Source of the DNA: Tyto alba
Taxonomy: Eukaryota > Chordata > Aves > Strigiformes > Tytonidae
Assembly: GCF_018691265.1 (NCBI RefSeq)
Contig: NW_024881279.1
Coordinates: 3,501,243 to 3,565,242, forward strand
Direction of reading: 5' to 3'
Length of the DNA: 64,000 nt
Of this stretch, positions 49,296 to 60,400 are shown one piece after another. Each line of letters starts with the position of its first letter. Positions within the stretch are counted from its first letter, which is position 1. A program made the position numbers and the translations under genes. The notes below the pieces were generated by a model. The model saw only the letters and a list, made by a program, of their open reading frames with translations. It made no database searches and was not told the origin of the DNA.

Positions 49296-51106
49296 CTTTT
49301 TTAAAAAAAAAAAAAAAGGAAGAGAGAGAGAGAACATAATTCAGCCATGTAACTTGAATATCATATTAAAGACTATGTTATTTGACACATCCAATTTCTA
49401 AAGGGCGCTGGGAGCACCCAGTGCTTTTTGGGGAGCTGGGCGGGCTGGGCTGGGTGATGATGTGGGGACGATGGCTGATCAGCCTGACACCCGCCACGAC
49501 CCCAGCTGCTGCTCAGATCGCCTTGTTTTTCATAATATTGTCTTTTTTATACGAGATTACTGAGGGGAAAGGCAGCAGCACGTGGCTCCTTAAGGGAGAG
49601 CACTTGAAGGAAGAAAGTGGGCATATTTACACCCTTAATTATTTTAATTTTCAGAAGAGATTCCCGGTGCCCATTGCAGCCAAATCAATGCCCAGCCCAG
49701 CTGCTGTGTCCCATTATTGAACAGTCTTTGCTGAATATTGTGTTATCGACTACCACAAAGTCAAACTTACTTTGGGGAGGATGTTTTCGTAGGTGTTGAC
49801 TTTGTTCAGTTTAGTGGCGATGATTTTGCTTGTCATGTCGAGATCTGCCAAGGTGTGAGCAAAGGTCTTCAGGTGGCTCTGCATGCATCTTTCCACCTGC
49901 AAAGATGGCAAATGCTTATTTCAACAGTTGTGTGATACGTCGGTACCACATAAATAACTCATCTTACCCCAGGAATTTAGATACCCATAAAAAATAATAA
50001 CTTACAGGAATTAAAAGCTGCATTTTCAAGCATGACCCCTGATTTTGTATTCAGCAATTTACTGGACACCAAATTTAAGAAACCATGGTACAATCTATAA
50101 TTTTCATTTTAAAACATGCCAAGGACAGAAAAACCTCCCACTGCCTTTGGTGGAAGTTGCAGGTGCCACTATAAACTGGACATGTAAAATTTAGAGGTGG
50201 CCAACACCAGAGGTGTTTGATCCCTGAGGAAAAGGAAGGCCAATCCTGCATTAGGGTTTCATTTCTTGATATTGTGTCTCTGTTGAAATTAGATCAGAAT
50301 TGTCTTAATGAAATGCAAGTAATTATTGCTACTGGTGTGAATTTTCAACTTTTCTTCCTGAAAGTAAGAGGGGCTGATGCTGTTTGTCTCCTGTTCACTT
50401 TGAATAGATGGACTCACACTTCTCACTTGTACTTCTCATCTCCTCCATAAAAAGTTCAATTTTTTCACTGGGTTTCAGGAAAATACAGCTCAGTAAAATT
50501 AATGGCTCTGTATGGAATATAGATGAAAAAATAATTTTGGAGTGTTCTGAAACTAAGGGTTCAGAGTCAATTTTTGAGGCTATTGAGAAGATGCCAGTGC
50601 ACATGTAAGACCTTTGCCTACTGACAGAGCTATCTGCAGGGTGTTAGCATTGATAGCAGCTTTCTGTAGGTTCTTGCAATAACTTTGCATTTCCCTGTGT
50701 TTCTAGAGCTATCTTAGTGCTATTAAATTTCTGAAGTGGAAAAGAAATTTGGGGGTTTGAGACAATATTTCTAAATAGAATAAAAGTATGCAGTTTCTTA
50801 CCGTAGCACTCACAGTTACCATGCTGGGAACCTGTTTGAGAGAAAACGAAGTTAGCAACTTCAAAATAAAACTCAGGATAGAAAGTCAGCCAGGTGAAAG
50901 CCATTCAAAATAAAGGAACTTACTGCATTTAAACTTAGTTTCTGAATGTCCTGGAGAACTTCTCGAATGATCAGTCCTACCAGAGCCCTGGAGCGCTCCT
51001 CCTGCGGCGAGTGCTTCCCGGTGCCGGAGGGTTCAGCAGCCTGCAGAGGTGCTGAGCTGCACAGCACCCCGAGACTCAGCAAAGCCACGACCTGGACCAG
51101 CATCAT
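49191..51106 (-). CDS. CSF2: Granulocyte-macrophage colony-stimulating factor (CSF2)-like cytokine, four exons, 147 aa
   Basis: Secreted myeloid growth factor. Exons (-): 51106-50924, 50831-50802, 49896-49771, 49295-49191; all phase 0, strong sites. The signal peptide is MMLVQVVALLSLGVLCSS and the mature start APLQ recalls GM-CSF APAR. Exon 3 is 42 codons, as I recall for human CSF2, and RCMQSHLKTF parallels TCLQTRLELY. Exon 4 DEECKTVQVTRDVFLETLNR resembles the chicken GM-CSF C-terminal region as I remember it. Mature Cys75 and Cys119 correspond to the first GM-CSF disulphide (spacing 44 versus 42); the second disulphide is missing, and there is no N-glycosylation sequon. Helix-A Glu49 is in the beta-common contact position. 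The promoter carries the CSF2 set CK-1, CK-2, GC box, RUNX, CLE0, TATA, and the 3' UTR has an extensive ARE. The alternative is IL3, by human gene order. Confidence 0.78.
49771..49896 (-). CDS. CSF2: CSF2 exon 3
   Basis: 126 bp, 42 codons, acceptor CATCTTTGCAG, donor AAA|GTAAGT. Encodes VERCMQSHLKTFAHTLADLD then MTSKIIATKLNKVNTYENIL and PK. Confidence 0.84.
50802..50831 (-). CDS. CSF2: CSF2 exon 2
   Basis: 30 bp encoding VPSMVTVSAT between acceptor TCTCAAACAG and donor GTAAGA. Confidence 0.78.
50924..51106 (-). CDS. CSF2: CSF2 exon 1
   Basis: 183 bp, 61 codons, donor GCA|GTAAGT. Signal peptide, a linker rich in Ser/Pro/Glu, then helix A ALVGLIIREVLQDIQKLSLN. Confidence 0.82.
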
Positions 51107-51163
51107 GCTGTCAGCTCTGTGTTTCAGCTGGATGAACCGTGTGTGGCTCTGCCTCGGGTTCCT

Positions 51164-51261
51164 CTTATATACACAGTGCTGGAGGAAGTGATTAATATCT
51201 CACCACAAACATGCTCTTGCTAAGGGGGAGGCGGGGAAGATTTACCTGAAGAATGGAATCT
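51164..51261 (-). promoter_or_regulatory. CSF2: CSF2 promoter: CK-1, CK-2, GC box, RUNX, CLE0, TATA
   Basis: On the - strand, in order: AGATTCCA (CK-1/CD28 response-like, 51254-51261), TCAGGTA (CK-2, 51243-51249), a CCCCGCCTCCCCC GC box (51224-51236), TGTGGT (51202-51207), ATTAATCACTTCCTC (CLE0 with one change, 51182-51196) and TATATAAG (51164-51171). The order and sequence match what I recall of the human and mouse CSF2 proximal promoter. This is strong independent support for the gene call and predicts induction through NF-kB, NFAT and AP-1 in activated T and myeloid cells. Confidence 0.85.
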
Positions 51262-52173
51262 GCTGGTTGTTCAAATTAGTAAGAGTCTATGTACTTTCTA
51301 CATCAAGAGCAATTTTATAGACTCCATACCAGAACTCCTTTGCACTACATACTTCCAAGACAAGCCACACAACTTTTTAGTGTGGATAAAATGCAAACAG
51401 GTATCTCTATCCATGTGTGAAGATAGTAGAGTATGTACTCATAGACTATGCACAGACATATATAGACAAATGTACACACAACTGTAGGTGCTGAAGAACT
51501 AAATCTTGGTTTCTATTAATTCTTCAGTACTTTCAAAAATGTGGAGGTCTTGTAAAGATAATGTACAGAGTCCCCCCGAAAACTAGGATTACAGTTCTCA
51601 ACACTAGAATATTTATATTTTTTTAAGATTTCTATTAAAACTACTGTAACTATCCTGCATAGTTTCTACAGGAAATTCTGTGACTAAATTCAGGAAATAT
51701 ATTGCAACTCGACTGAGTCAAGACAGAAGTGCCAAGGTGTTGGGGCTCTTAGGAAAGGCACTGTAGCCTCAGGGTAGGTTTCTCAGCTGTCTGAGGAGAA
51801 AAACAAAACTTGAATAACAACTGAGAAAGTTTGCAGTCAAATTGCATTTACTATGAGTAGAGCTGCCAATGCACAGGACAAGCTAATTATTAATATCAAG
51901 TGGAGAAATTTGGTAAGAGATGATTCAGAAGCCTGCTGGACTGTGAATATTAAAAAAATCAGATTTCATAAGGACAGCTGTCCCCTAGGCTGGCATTAGA
52001 GGAAGATTGTGGCAAAGAGGTGTTAGATCAGCTTTACCCTGGACAGGATGGCTGTGGCATCTGGCACTGATTTGGTCTCAGGCTACAAGTGAGGGTGGGA
52101 ACCAAGCAGTAATTTTTTTATTGAAAGTCTGAAAATATAGTTTCCATATCAGTGTTATCAGGATATTTCTTAC

Positions 52174-52228
52174 CTCCTGGGTTATTGAAAATGAGCTTGT
52201 GGGTGCTGGATGCAGTCATAGCCATCTC
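52174..52228 (-). other. Possible orphan exon with strong splice signals
   Basis: On the - strand a 55-bp segment lies between CTTTGCCTTCCCAG and GAG|GTAAGA. It could read EMAMTASSTHKLIFNNPG. It belongs to no family I recognise and no partner exon was found. It could be a non-coding exon upstream of CSF2 or chance. Confidence 0.15.
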
Positions 52229-55200
52229 CTGGGAAGGCAAAGGAATCCACTACTCAGTATTTTCCCTATGCCCAGCCCACTTTCAGAGCAAGTAGTAGGA
52301 GTACTCACTCTGTCAACCAGAAATTTTGTTATGGTTTACTTTGCTCTTTAGTTTAGTATTGCTAATGAAAATCCTCACTAATGTTGGACTCAGACCAGAT
52401 TCTTACAGCCGGGGCTGGGTACAACCTTGCAAGCTGATGGTAAATTATTGCTTACTTGCTCTTTTAAGCAGCGGTATACTTAATAAAGTAATTTCAGTTA
52501 TTATCCCATAGTTTGCTTATGAAAACATGATATAGTCTTGGGCAAAGGTTTCAATAATTTTTTTTTGCTACTAGCCAGAGTGAAAGTCCAAAGAGCAAAC
52601 TATTTTTCCCAAGCACTGAGTTTAATGTGATCTGTTTTGCTCTCTGTTTGTTTGTTATTGCCCTCTGGAAACTGAAAGTGGTTTTAAAATCAGGCTGTCT
52701 CTTTGAGCTGGCTGTGGTGTTCTCCTGGCTGGACCGCAGTCAAGGGGCTCTTCGGGGAGGGCAACACTCCCTTATCCTACAGGTAGATGCTTCATAACCT
52801 ACAGGTCAGGGAGCTGGATGCTCCCTCTTGGTTTAGCTCCCGTGCTACCAGATGTGTTCAAGTCACACATACTTCTGCATTTTTCCATCTCTAGGATGTG
52901 TTTTGTTAAATTCAGTGAATACATTCATCTCCTGAGATGTCCACCCTACAATAACAACCTGCTCTTCTCCTGTTGTGATATGAAAGAGATTGCACTGTGG
53001 CAAGCGCTTTGTAGATGACACTGTGAGCCTGCACAGCCTTTAAAAATGGAAAGTTAGAGGAGAAAGGAGAAAACATGTCTCCTAAATTAATGTATTATGA
53101 AATCACAGCATCAGTAGGCTTTCTTCCAGCCACCTCAGTGTTCCCTCTTATCTATATGTTTCATCTAAGGGGTAGTTTCCAGCAGTGAGCTATAGTTTCC
53201 TCATCATTTCACTAATATTTCAGCCCTGCTTAATAATGCCTTCCACATTCCTGCCATAATCTATGACACTTCTCTGGCAATTCCCAACATTTTTAGTGCA
53301 GCTGTCAGGGTCATGCATATTTCAGGATGAATTTTTTAACATTCTGGACATATTTTCATGCCAAGGCAGGGGACTCAGTGGGCAGGCGAGGGCTGAAGAC
53401 TGACTGAAAGCTTTGGCAGGAGGGAAAGACTGTGTGGAGAGGGATGAGTGGTCCAGGAGGAAAATCAACAGGTGTAAAACATATTAGTAAGAATACTTCA
53501 AATACAGCAAGTGATTTACAAGCCAGCATAAAGCAGTTACTCACGCTGTCCTGCAATCAAGACACTTGCCAGAAAAAACGTAAGGCAGTGTTAAGGTCTG
53601 AGATGATAATCTGAGATAAATGCCAGGACTATGACTTTTACGATTATTTTATTGGATTCAGTCTAGATTGTTAAAGTAAGCAGATAGCTGCGCTGAGGAG
53701 GTTATGGAAAAACAGTGTTGCTGTCTGGTGACAGCATCATCGCCCTGAGGAAGTGCTTCATCGGGGAAAGGCTTTTGCATTACAGGGGCGAGACGCTTAC
53801 TTATGTTTCCAAGGATGTGCAGGACAGACTAAGTATCTGTCATGTCTTACATCTCTGCAGCCTGCTGGTGTGTCCCAAAGGGAGTCTGCACATTTATAAA
53901 ATATGAAGCAGGAAAAAAACCAAAACAAAACAAAAAAAAACCCCCAAACCTAAAAACCCAACAAATCAACACCAGGCAAACAGTGCTGGTGGTTTTGATC
54001 CTTCGGTGCTGCTTGGCTGCTTTGTGTCTGTGTTTTGGCCATTTGCCTCTGTAAGTGTCGCACTTTATGCCTTGTCTTCCCAAGAGCACATCAACTCAAA
54101 TCTGATAAGGATTGTCCCTGTTTTATGATTCAAATAGTTCATGATTTCTTTTTTATTATAGCTAAAGCCAGGAAACCTGCCTGAGAAACTCACAGTGCGT
54201 TCTCTCTATTTGATAAAAAAACATCAGCAATGATGAGACGTTTCATCCTCTTGTGCAGGCAACTGCCTTTGGCATCTGAAGAAAATGTCTTCAGACATTT
54301 CAACCTTTCAGTCTTCAGCCTGTCAGGCCAGGCACTGCCAGGAGCCCAGCAACACCTTCCCCCTCATCAGCAAGGGCAGTCAGCCTGTCAAAGAACAGTT
54401 AAACTGTGAAGAACAGATTGGGACACCCCAAGTCCATACTGACTATTTTAGAATTAATTTAATCACCCTATTTTGTCACAGGAGAGACTGATAGAGAATT
54501 AGTTCCCAGATCCTCCTGCAGCTCAGGCTGAGCTGCTTGCTTATAAACTCCTCAGCTTTCTTCTGGCCCCAGGCTGTGTTTACCTTTCTCCACTCCCAGA
54601 AATTCCCACAGTCCTTTGGGTTTTCCAGGACTGTTGGCAGTCATCCATGGTCACGCTGCAGAGAGCCTCCAGAGCTTGGAACTTAATTGCATCATGTCCT
54701 GCAGACTCAGCTATGGCTATCTTATTTAAATATTCCGTCATGATATTTTTTTTTTTTTTGAGGACAACTGGTGTGTTTTGTTGACCAGATCTCCTACATA
54801 CATCCTGGTTTACAGCATCTTTACTGCAAAATTCTGCAATAGATGAGTAAGAACAGCTGTGTGTTGGTGGCAAAGGAAGAGACTCAGAAAGATAGCCCAG
54901 TTACAGAGGGTTACATGGTCAGCATGTAGGTTGTCATCTACAAATACATCTCAGAGTTTGGCCCGTTTAATGTTTAGTATCTGTAGTTAAACTTCAAACT
55001 GCAACAGCGCTTTGTAAAACTGTGAGCATCCAACCACTGTGCCAATTTTTGCAACATATGAAACTACAGATTCCTTACAAAATAATGTACAAGTCTCTTC
55101 TAAGAACCCTGCAAAAGCCCTTTCTAGGAAACAGTGTATCTGTGGCCAATTATCAGTATTGACCTATATTGGAGAGTGATGTAGAGGAAGATTCATGCAT

Positions 55201-57378
55201 AGTCAATGGTAGCAATTATGTCAGCCCATATGCCTTTTCTGTACACTCAGTCAGAGGTGCAAAGTCTGTTTTGGTCATGCAGAACAGTGCAGGAAGACAT
55301 GGGGGAAGGAAGGATGCTCTTTTTTCTGCCTCCAAACAGAATCTCGTGTTAATGTGATGAAATTCATTACTCTGAACGTACCATGTTGTACTAGGCTGGT
55401 GCTGTTAGTATAGTAAATACTGAAAAAATCCAGATGTTTCAGTATATAACACAAGTTGCAAGTGAGGCCATCTCCACAGCTGTCATTGCTGTTCACTATG
55501 TGCAAGCATGTAGGGAAGTGTTTGATTTCTCCTGTAGCCATGGGGTGACTGGAAACTAGATGGAAAAGCACAGGTGTGTGAATGGTCTGCTGTTGTACTG
55601 CAAGACAGGATTGACTCTCACACCCAGCTTCCCATTAAACTGGGCCGAAGACTTAATTCCTTTTTGGGATGCCCACCCTCTGGAGTGAGCTTCTGCAAAA
55701 AGCTAAATTTCTTCCATGCTCAGTCATCTTGATTTATTTACTCTTCTTCCAATGACTTATTTTGAAAGGTGTATATGTTTACAAACATATCATGTTTTCT
55801 CCTGGAACTATCAAGAGTTACTATTGGGTGATCTTGATTAAATAATCCTATTCATTATGTTTCATTAGCCAAACTCCTGAGGGAATAAGAGTAACAGAAA
55901 TATTCATGTCACAAAGTTAATTTATCTTACACAGCCTCCTATGGAAGCTTTACAGATGTTTTGTCATAAAAGCCACAAGTACAGATAGCAAGCACTTTTC
56001 TGTACTCTTAGTAAACCCTTTACGAGGTCTAATGAAGATATCAAAAATGCAAGGGGTTGATGAGTGCTCTAACCGCTGACTCTTGGTGTGCATCCAAATT
56101 CCTGTTGCTGTTCAGTGGACCTCTGAAAAAGTTGCTCTGAGTAGTGTGAAGGTTTTCCAGGTTTCAGCAGATGTAACATCATGGGTTTTGTCAGCCTGTC
56201 ATGAAAATGCAAAGGTTGAGTCTTTGTCCAGGCTACAGCCTGGCTGCTTCTCCGGTGTTTGCCATCCGATCATGGCAAATTTGGGTAAGTTTATTCAGAA
56301 AAGTTTGCGCAGTAAAAAGATAAGCCAGAACGTCGGGTGTGTTGCATGGGTCAGTCAGAGTCTTCCCTGACGTGCACCCCGTGGGGATCCCCTTGCTCTT
56401 GAACTGAGCCCAGGACAGGCAAACGTTGTTCTTGTGCGACTTGCTCCCACATATCCAGGAGGTACCTCAGGGTATTTTGTGATAATCTGTGCAGCAACTA
56501 GAAGAACTGCTTTTCTTGATTTTTCTTATTTTCAAACTCACAATACATTTGGTGCTTTTGGCAGTGGCTGTACACAGAAAGGGAAGTGCAGTGAGGGTTT
56601 ATGTTTATCAATACTTTCATGACATGAGCTTGAGGTGGCTGCACTGGCATTATGTGAATGAGAGACATCATCAATAACACTGCATGGGAGAAATAAGCCC
56701 ATAACCATGATTAGTCCACAAACACAAATCAGGGAAGGTCCATGAATTAGACCTGGCAGACAAGAATGATTTAAGTACAGCAAGAAAATTGCTGTACTTT
56801 ACATAATAAATGCAAAACAAAATTCAAATTATTGATGACAGTCTGATGGTCATCACACCATTATCAACGATGAGTGTAAAAATCAATCTTTCTTCTTCCA
56901 AATCCGTTGTGATTTGGAAGGCAGCGTTAGGCATACTGGGACACAGGCACCAGTGGGAAGGGACTGGAAACTCTTCATTCCCATGGTGGTGAGCTGCTGA
57001 CACTGAGTAGACATCAAAAGGCAGCTGGTGGTTTCTGTTTCAGAGGAAGGATGCCACCTATGTACAGTAACTGCAGAGAGAATGGAAATTTAGTTTTTGC
57101 AAGCACTTGTGGATTTATATATGAATATCTTTCCTGAAATGAACTGTCAAATTCCAAGAAAGGAACTGTCAGCATAAAGTCACAGGTGCTGATGGGGTCC
57201 TCGTAGCCAAGGGTTTTACCTGGGCCTTTTTTGCAGGTTTGTAGTAGTCTGGGATATAAGTGACCTTATAAGAGATTTCACAAATCTGACCTCATCTTCT
57301 TCCATTGGCTGTGTAATTAATCACTTTTCCACTTTTTACACCTTATTACTGATAAGACCACAGTTGAACACTCAGAAA

Positions 57379-57417
57379 CTTAAGGGTCTTTTCCAACCTA
57401 AATGATTCTATGATTCC
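57379..57417 (+). mobile_element. CR1 LINE 3'-end fragment
   Basis: Reads taagggtcttttccaaccta then aatgattctatgattcct, the typical CR1 terminal sequence with tandem ATTCTATG units. The element is truncated to its last few dozen bases. Confidence 0.75.
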
Positions 57418-60400
57418 TAAGCAAGAAAATCATAAAATGAAGTTTGCTTATGTGACCATAAATCGGTCTCCTTACACTGTACTTTCAAACTTGCTTTAGT
57501 TATATTTTGTATAATTTTTCCCATAAAAAATTTGTTCAGCCCCTACTTTTCTCTGAGTGGACCTTTCTTGGACTGAAGCTGTTGTCTTGTTGCTAGCATT
57601 TTCGAACTTTTAAGTGGTTGCTTTGCAACCTTAATAATCCCTTCAGGCATTTTTTTCCTACCTAATTTTGATGGGGTTTTTTATCAACTAAAATGAAAAT
57701 CAAAATTCCGGGGCAAGGTACCTTGTGGAGTTACAGTGACACCAGCATGGTTGGAAACTTGGTGAACTGCACTATATAAGGCCACAGAGATTTCAAACAA
57801 AAGGTCATTTTTGTGTTTTCGTTCTTACTAAGAAACTTTTTTTACTTAGCCTTGTTTTTAGAAATTACTGAACTGACATCTTCAAGAGAAGCGTGGAAAA
57901 TTTTGACCTGGTGATTAAACATTGGCAAGTCTGTTGGCAAAAGAAAATGACAGGCAATGCGTGTGGCTGCCTGGACAAAGGGAAAAGGTGCATCTCTCAA
58001 AAGTGTGTTATGAGAGAGCATCACATCCCATTTGGTGAAACTGGTGGGATTCAGCACAATGGAAAAAAATACCTCTGGCTGTGTGGGAGCTGGTGATGCA
58101 CCCCAGGACATCCAGCACCCCACGAGCCCTGGCAGCGCTGCCTTCATGCCCGTACCCCATTCCTCCCTGCTTTTGGTCATTTTTTTTTTTGCATCACAAA
58201 CAATACTTACTCTTTATCTATCTTTTTAATAGAAATCCATAGAAAAATCAAAGTAACTCACTTATAGGCAGTCTCCAGAGACGGACAAAATTCTTCCAAC
58301 CTGTTTTTCCCTGGGTTTAGACAAGTTATGTGCATTTAGCTATCAATTCCAGCTTTGCGCACTGGTCAGTATATGATTAATGTCCCTTTTTCTTTAAAAT
58401 CTTCTTTTTCCTCACTACCAGGAAAAAGAAAATGCATTTTTCTGTTTCAGGTGGCTAATTGAAAAGCAGAGTGAGTCACATTGGAGAAATCACCATGGTT
58501 CTACCCCTGTTTTGTTTCGTAGTTGGCCAAAATGAATGGTGAAACTGAAAACAGAAGATCCCGTGAGATGGTAAAACCTAACCTTACCCCTTGGGACACG
58601 TTGTGTCTTCCCATCTGGAGCGAGGCGGTGACCAGCTGTGCTCCAGCTCCTGCACGGCTGCAGGCAGGACTTTCTCAGGCAGCGGTTTTTCCACCATCAG
58701 CAATGCCTTAATGACAGAAACGCTGAGAGGCAGAGGTTAAAGAGCCCTGAGTGAAGTTTGCAGAGCAAAGTGTCTCAAAGCACTCTGCGCTTGCCCAGCA
58801 GCTCCAAGAGAACCTGCCTGGAAATTTAATCACATCCTTTGGAAGTTTCTGACGTTTCCATATCAGCTGCAAGCAACATCAGTGTTTCAAATTGCTATGC
58901 TATTTCTGAACAACAACAACAACAAAAAAGAGACCGTTTACCTCTCCCCCGTTTCAAAGAACCAGGGCACTTTTTAGATCTCTGCCTTCTAGACTGCTTT
59001 CCCCAGGGAGCTATGGAGGCGGTGTGATGCAGCCCTTACCCATCAGTGTGTGCCCAACAGTCCAGGGCACGCAGCAGCGTCCCCACGGCTGCAAGCAAGC
59101 TGATGGCAGCAACACAGGGTGGGAAATCAAATATATATCCGAGCCAGGATATCCAGTGGAGGAAAAAAAAAAAAACCAAAAAATCAAACAACAACAAAAA
59201 AAAACACGGAGATTTCAGATTTCTGCAAGGATTTTGGTCTGCTTTTCCCCACTTGGGCACTGAGAAATAGGTTCCTAGAGCTCATTTGACTGTCTAATAA
59301 ACTACTGCATTTCAATACTTCTTACCCTTGGGAAAAGAAAAGTAGGCTCTGGGATTAAGTGTATTGTTTTAAAGGAACCAGCAGACAGTGCCTTTATCAC
59401 CTTTAGCCAGCAGTGTCACAGGCAGCACAACATCTTTTTGGCTTCGGTGGTGCTGGCTGGCAGCTCCGGCTGCTCCCGCTCTCCTCTGCCGTAGGGCAGA
59501 GCGGAACATTCCTCTCCAGAGACCGGTCTGTCCTGGCTGAGGGAAGACCCTGAGGCCTCTTGTGTGCTTAAAGGCCACTGCTTTAGCATTCAGGAGGTGT
59601 TTTCAAGATAATGGATGTAAATGCAAAGTCAAAGCCTTCTCTGGATTTCTTAGACCTTCTGATTTTTTACACGTGTGCCATCGGTCCCCAGCACTGCAAC
59701 GTTTCACTTGTGTCCAGCCAGAAAACCAGCTGCTCAGCTGGGGCGTGTTTCTGCTTCTTGACTAGGAAAGTCTGAAAAATCTGTCAATAGCTACATCACA
59801 ATATTGACATGTATTCGTATAGGCACTTGAAAACAGAAATATCGCCTGAAACTCTCAGTACCGCAGCGGGGAAAGACCTAAAACCAGAATTTACCTGTTT
59901 GCGTTTCTGCTTTTCTCTCGTAGAAAGTATACCAAAATAATTCGTGTTTTTTCCTGCTAATTTTATCCATTTTCCATTTCACTAACCAACTTCCTCCTTT
60001 CGGTCCCACAGCCATTATTTCAAACCCCACTCAAGTCAGCCTGAAGCTGTACTGTTAATTCCTCTTTTAAGAAAATTGTCACCAAAACATGTGTGAATAA
60101 GCACCGGCCCATGGAATAATTTAAGTAACTGCTGAAGACCAAGAAATAGGAGGATATATGACCATAATTTTGGGGTTTCTCACAACTCCACAGTCACTTC
60201 CAATGTCTCCTTAGATGTCAAACTGCTGATATTTCAGCTCTTTGAGCCCAGTTTGCAGAAATGATTGCCACTGCTTCTGAAGGAGTCTCCGGTTTGGGAT
60301 GTACAAACTGAGACAGTTTCTGAAAAATCACCCTTTCTACTAAAATTGACGTGAGCAACGTTTGAGTGCCTGCAGCTTTGCTTTCACACAGAACAACGCT

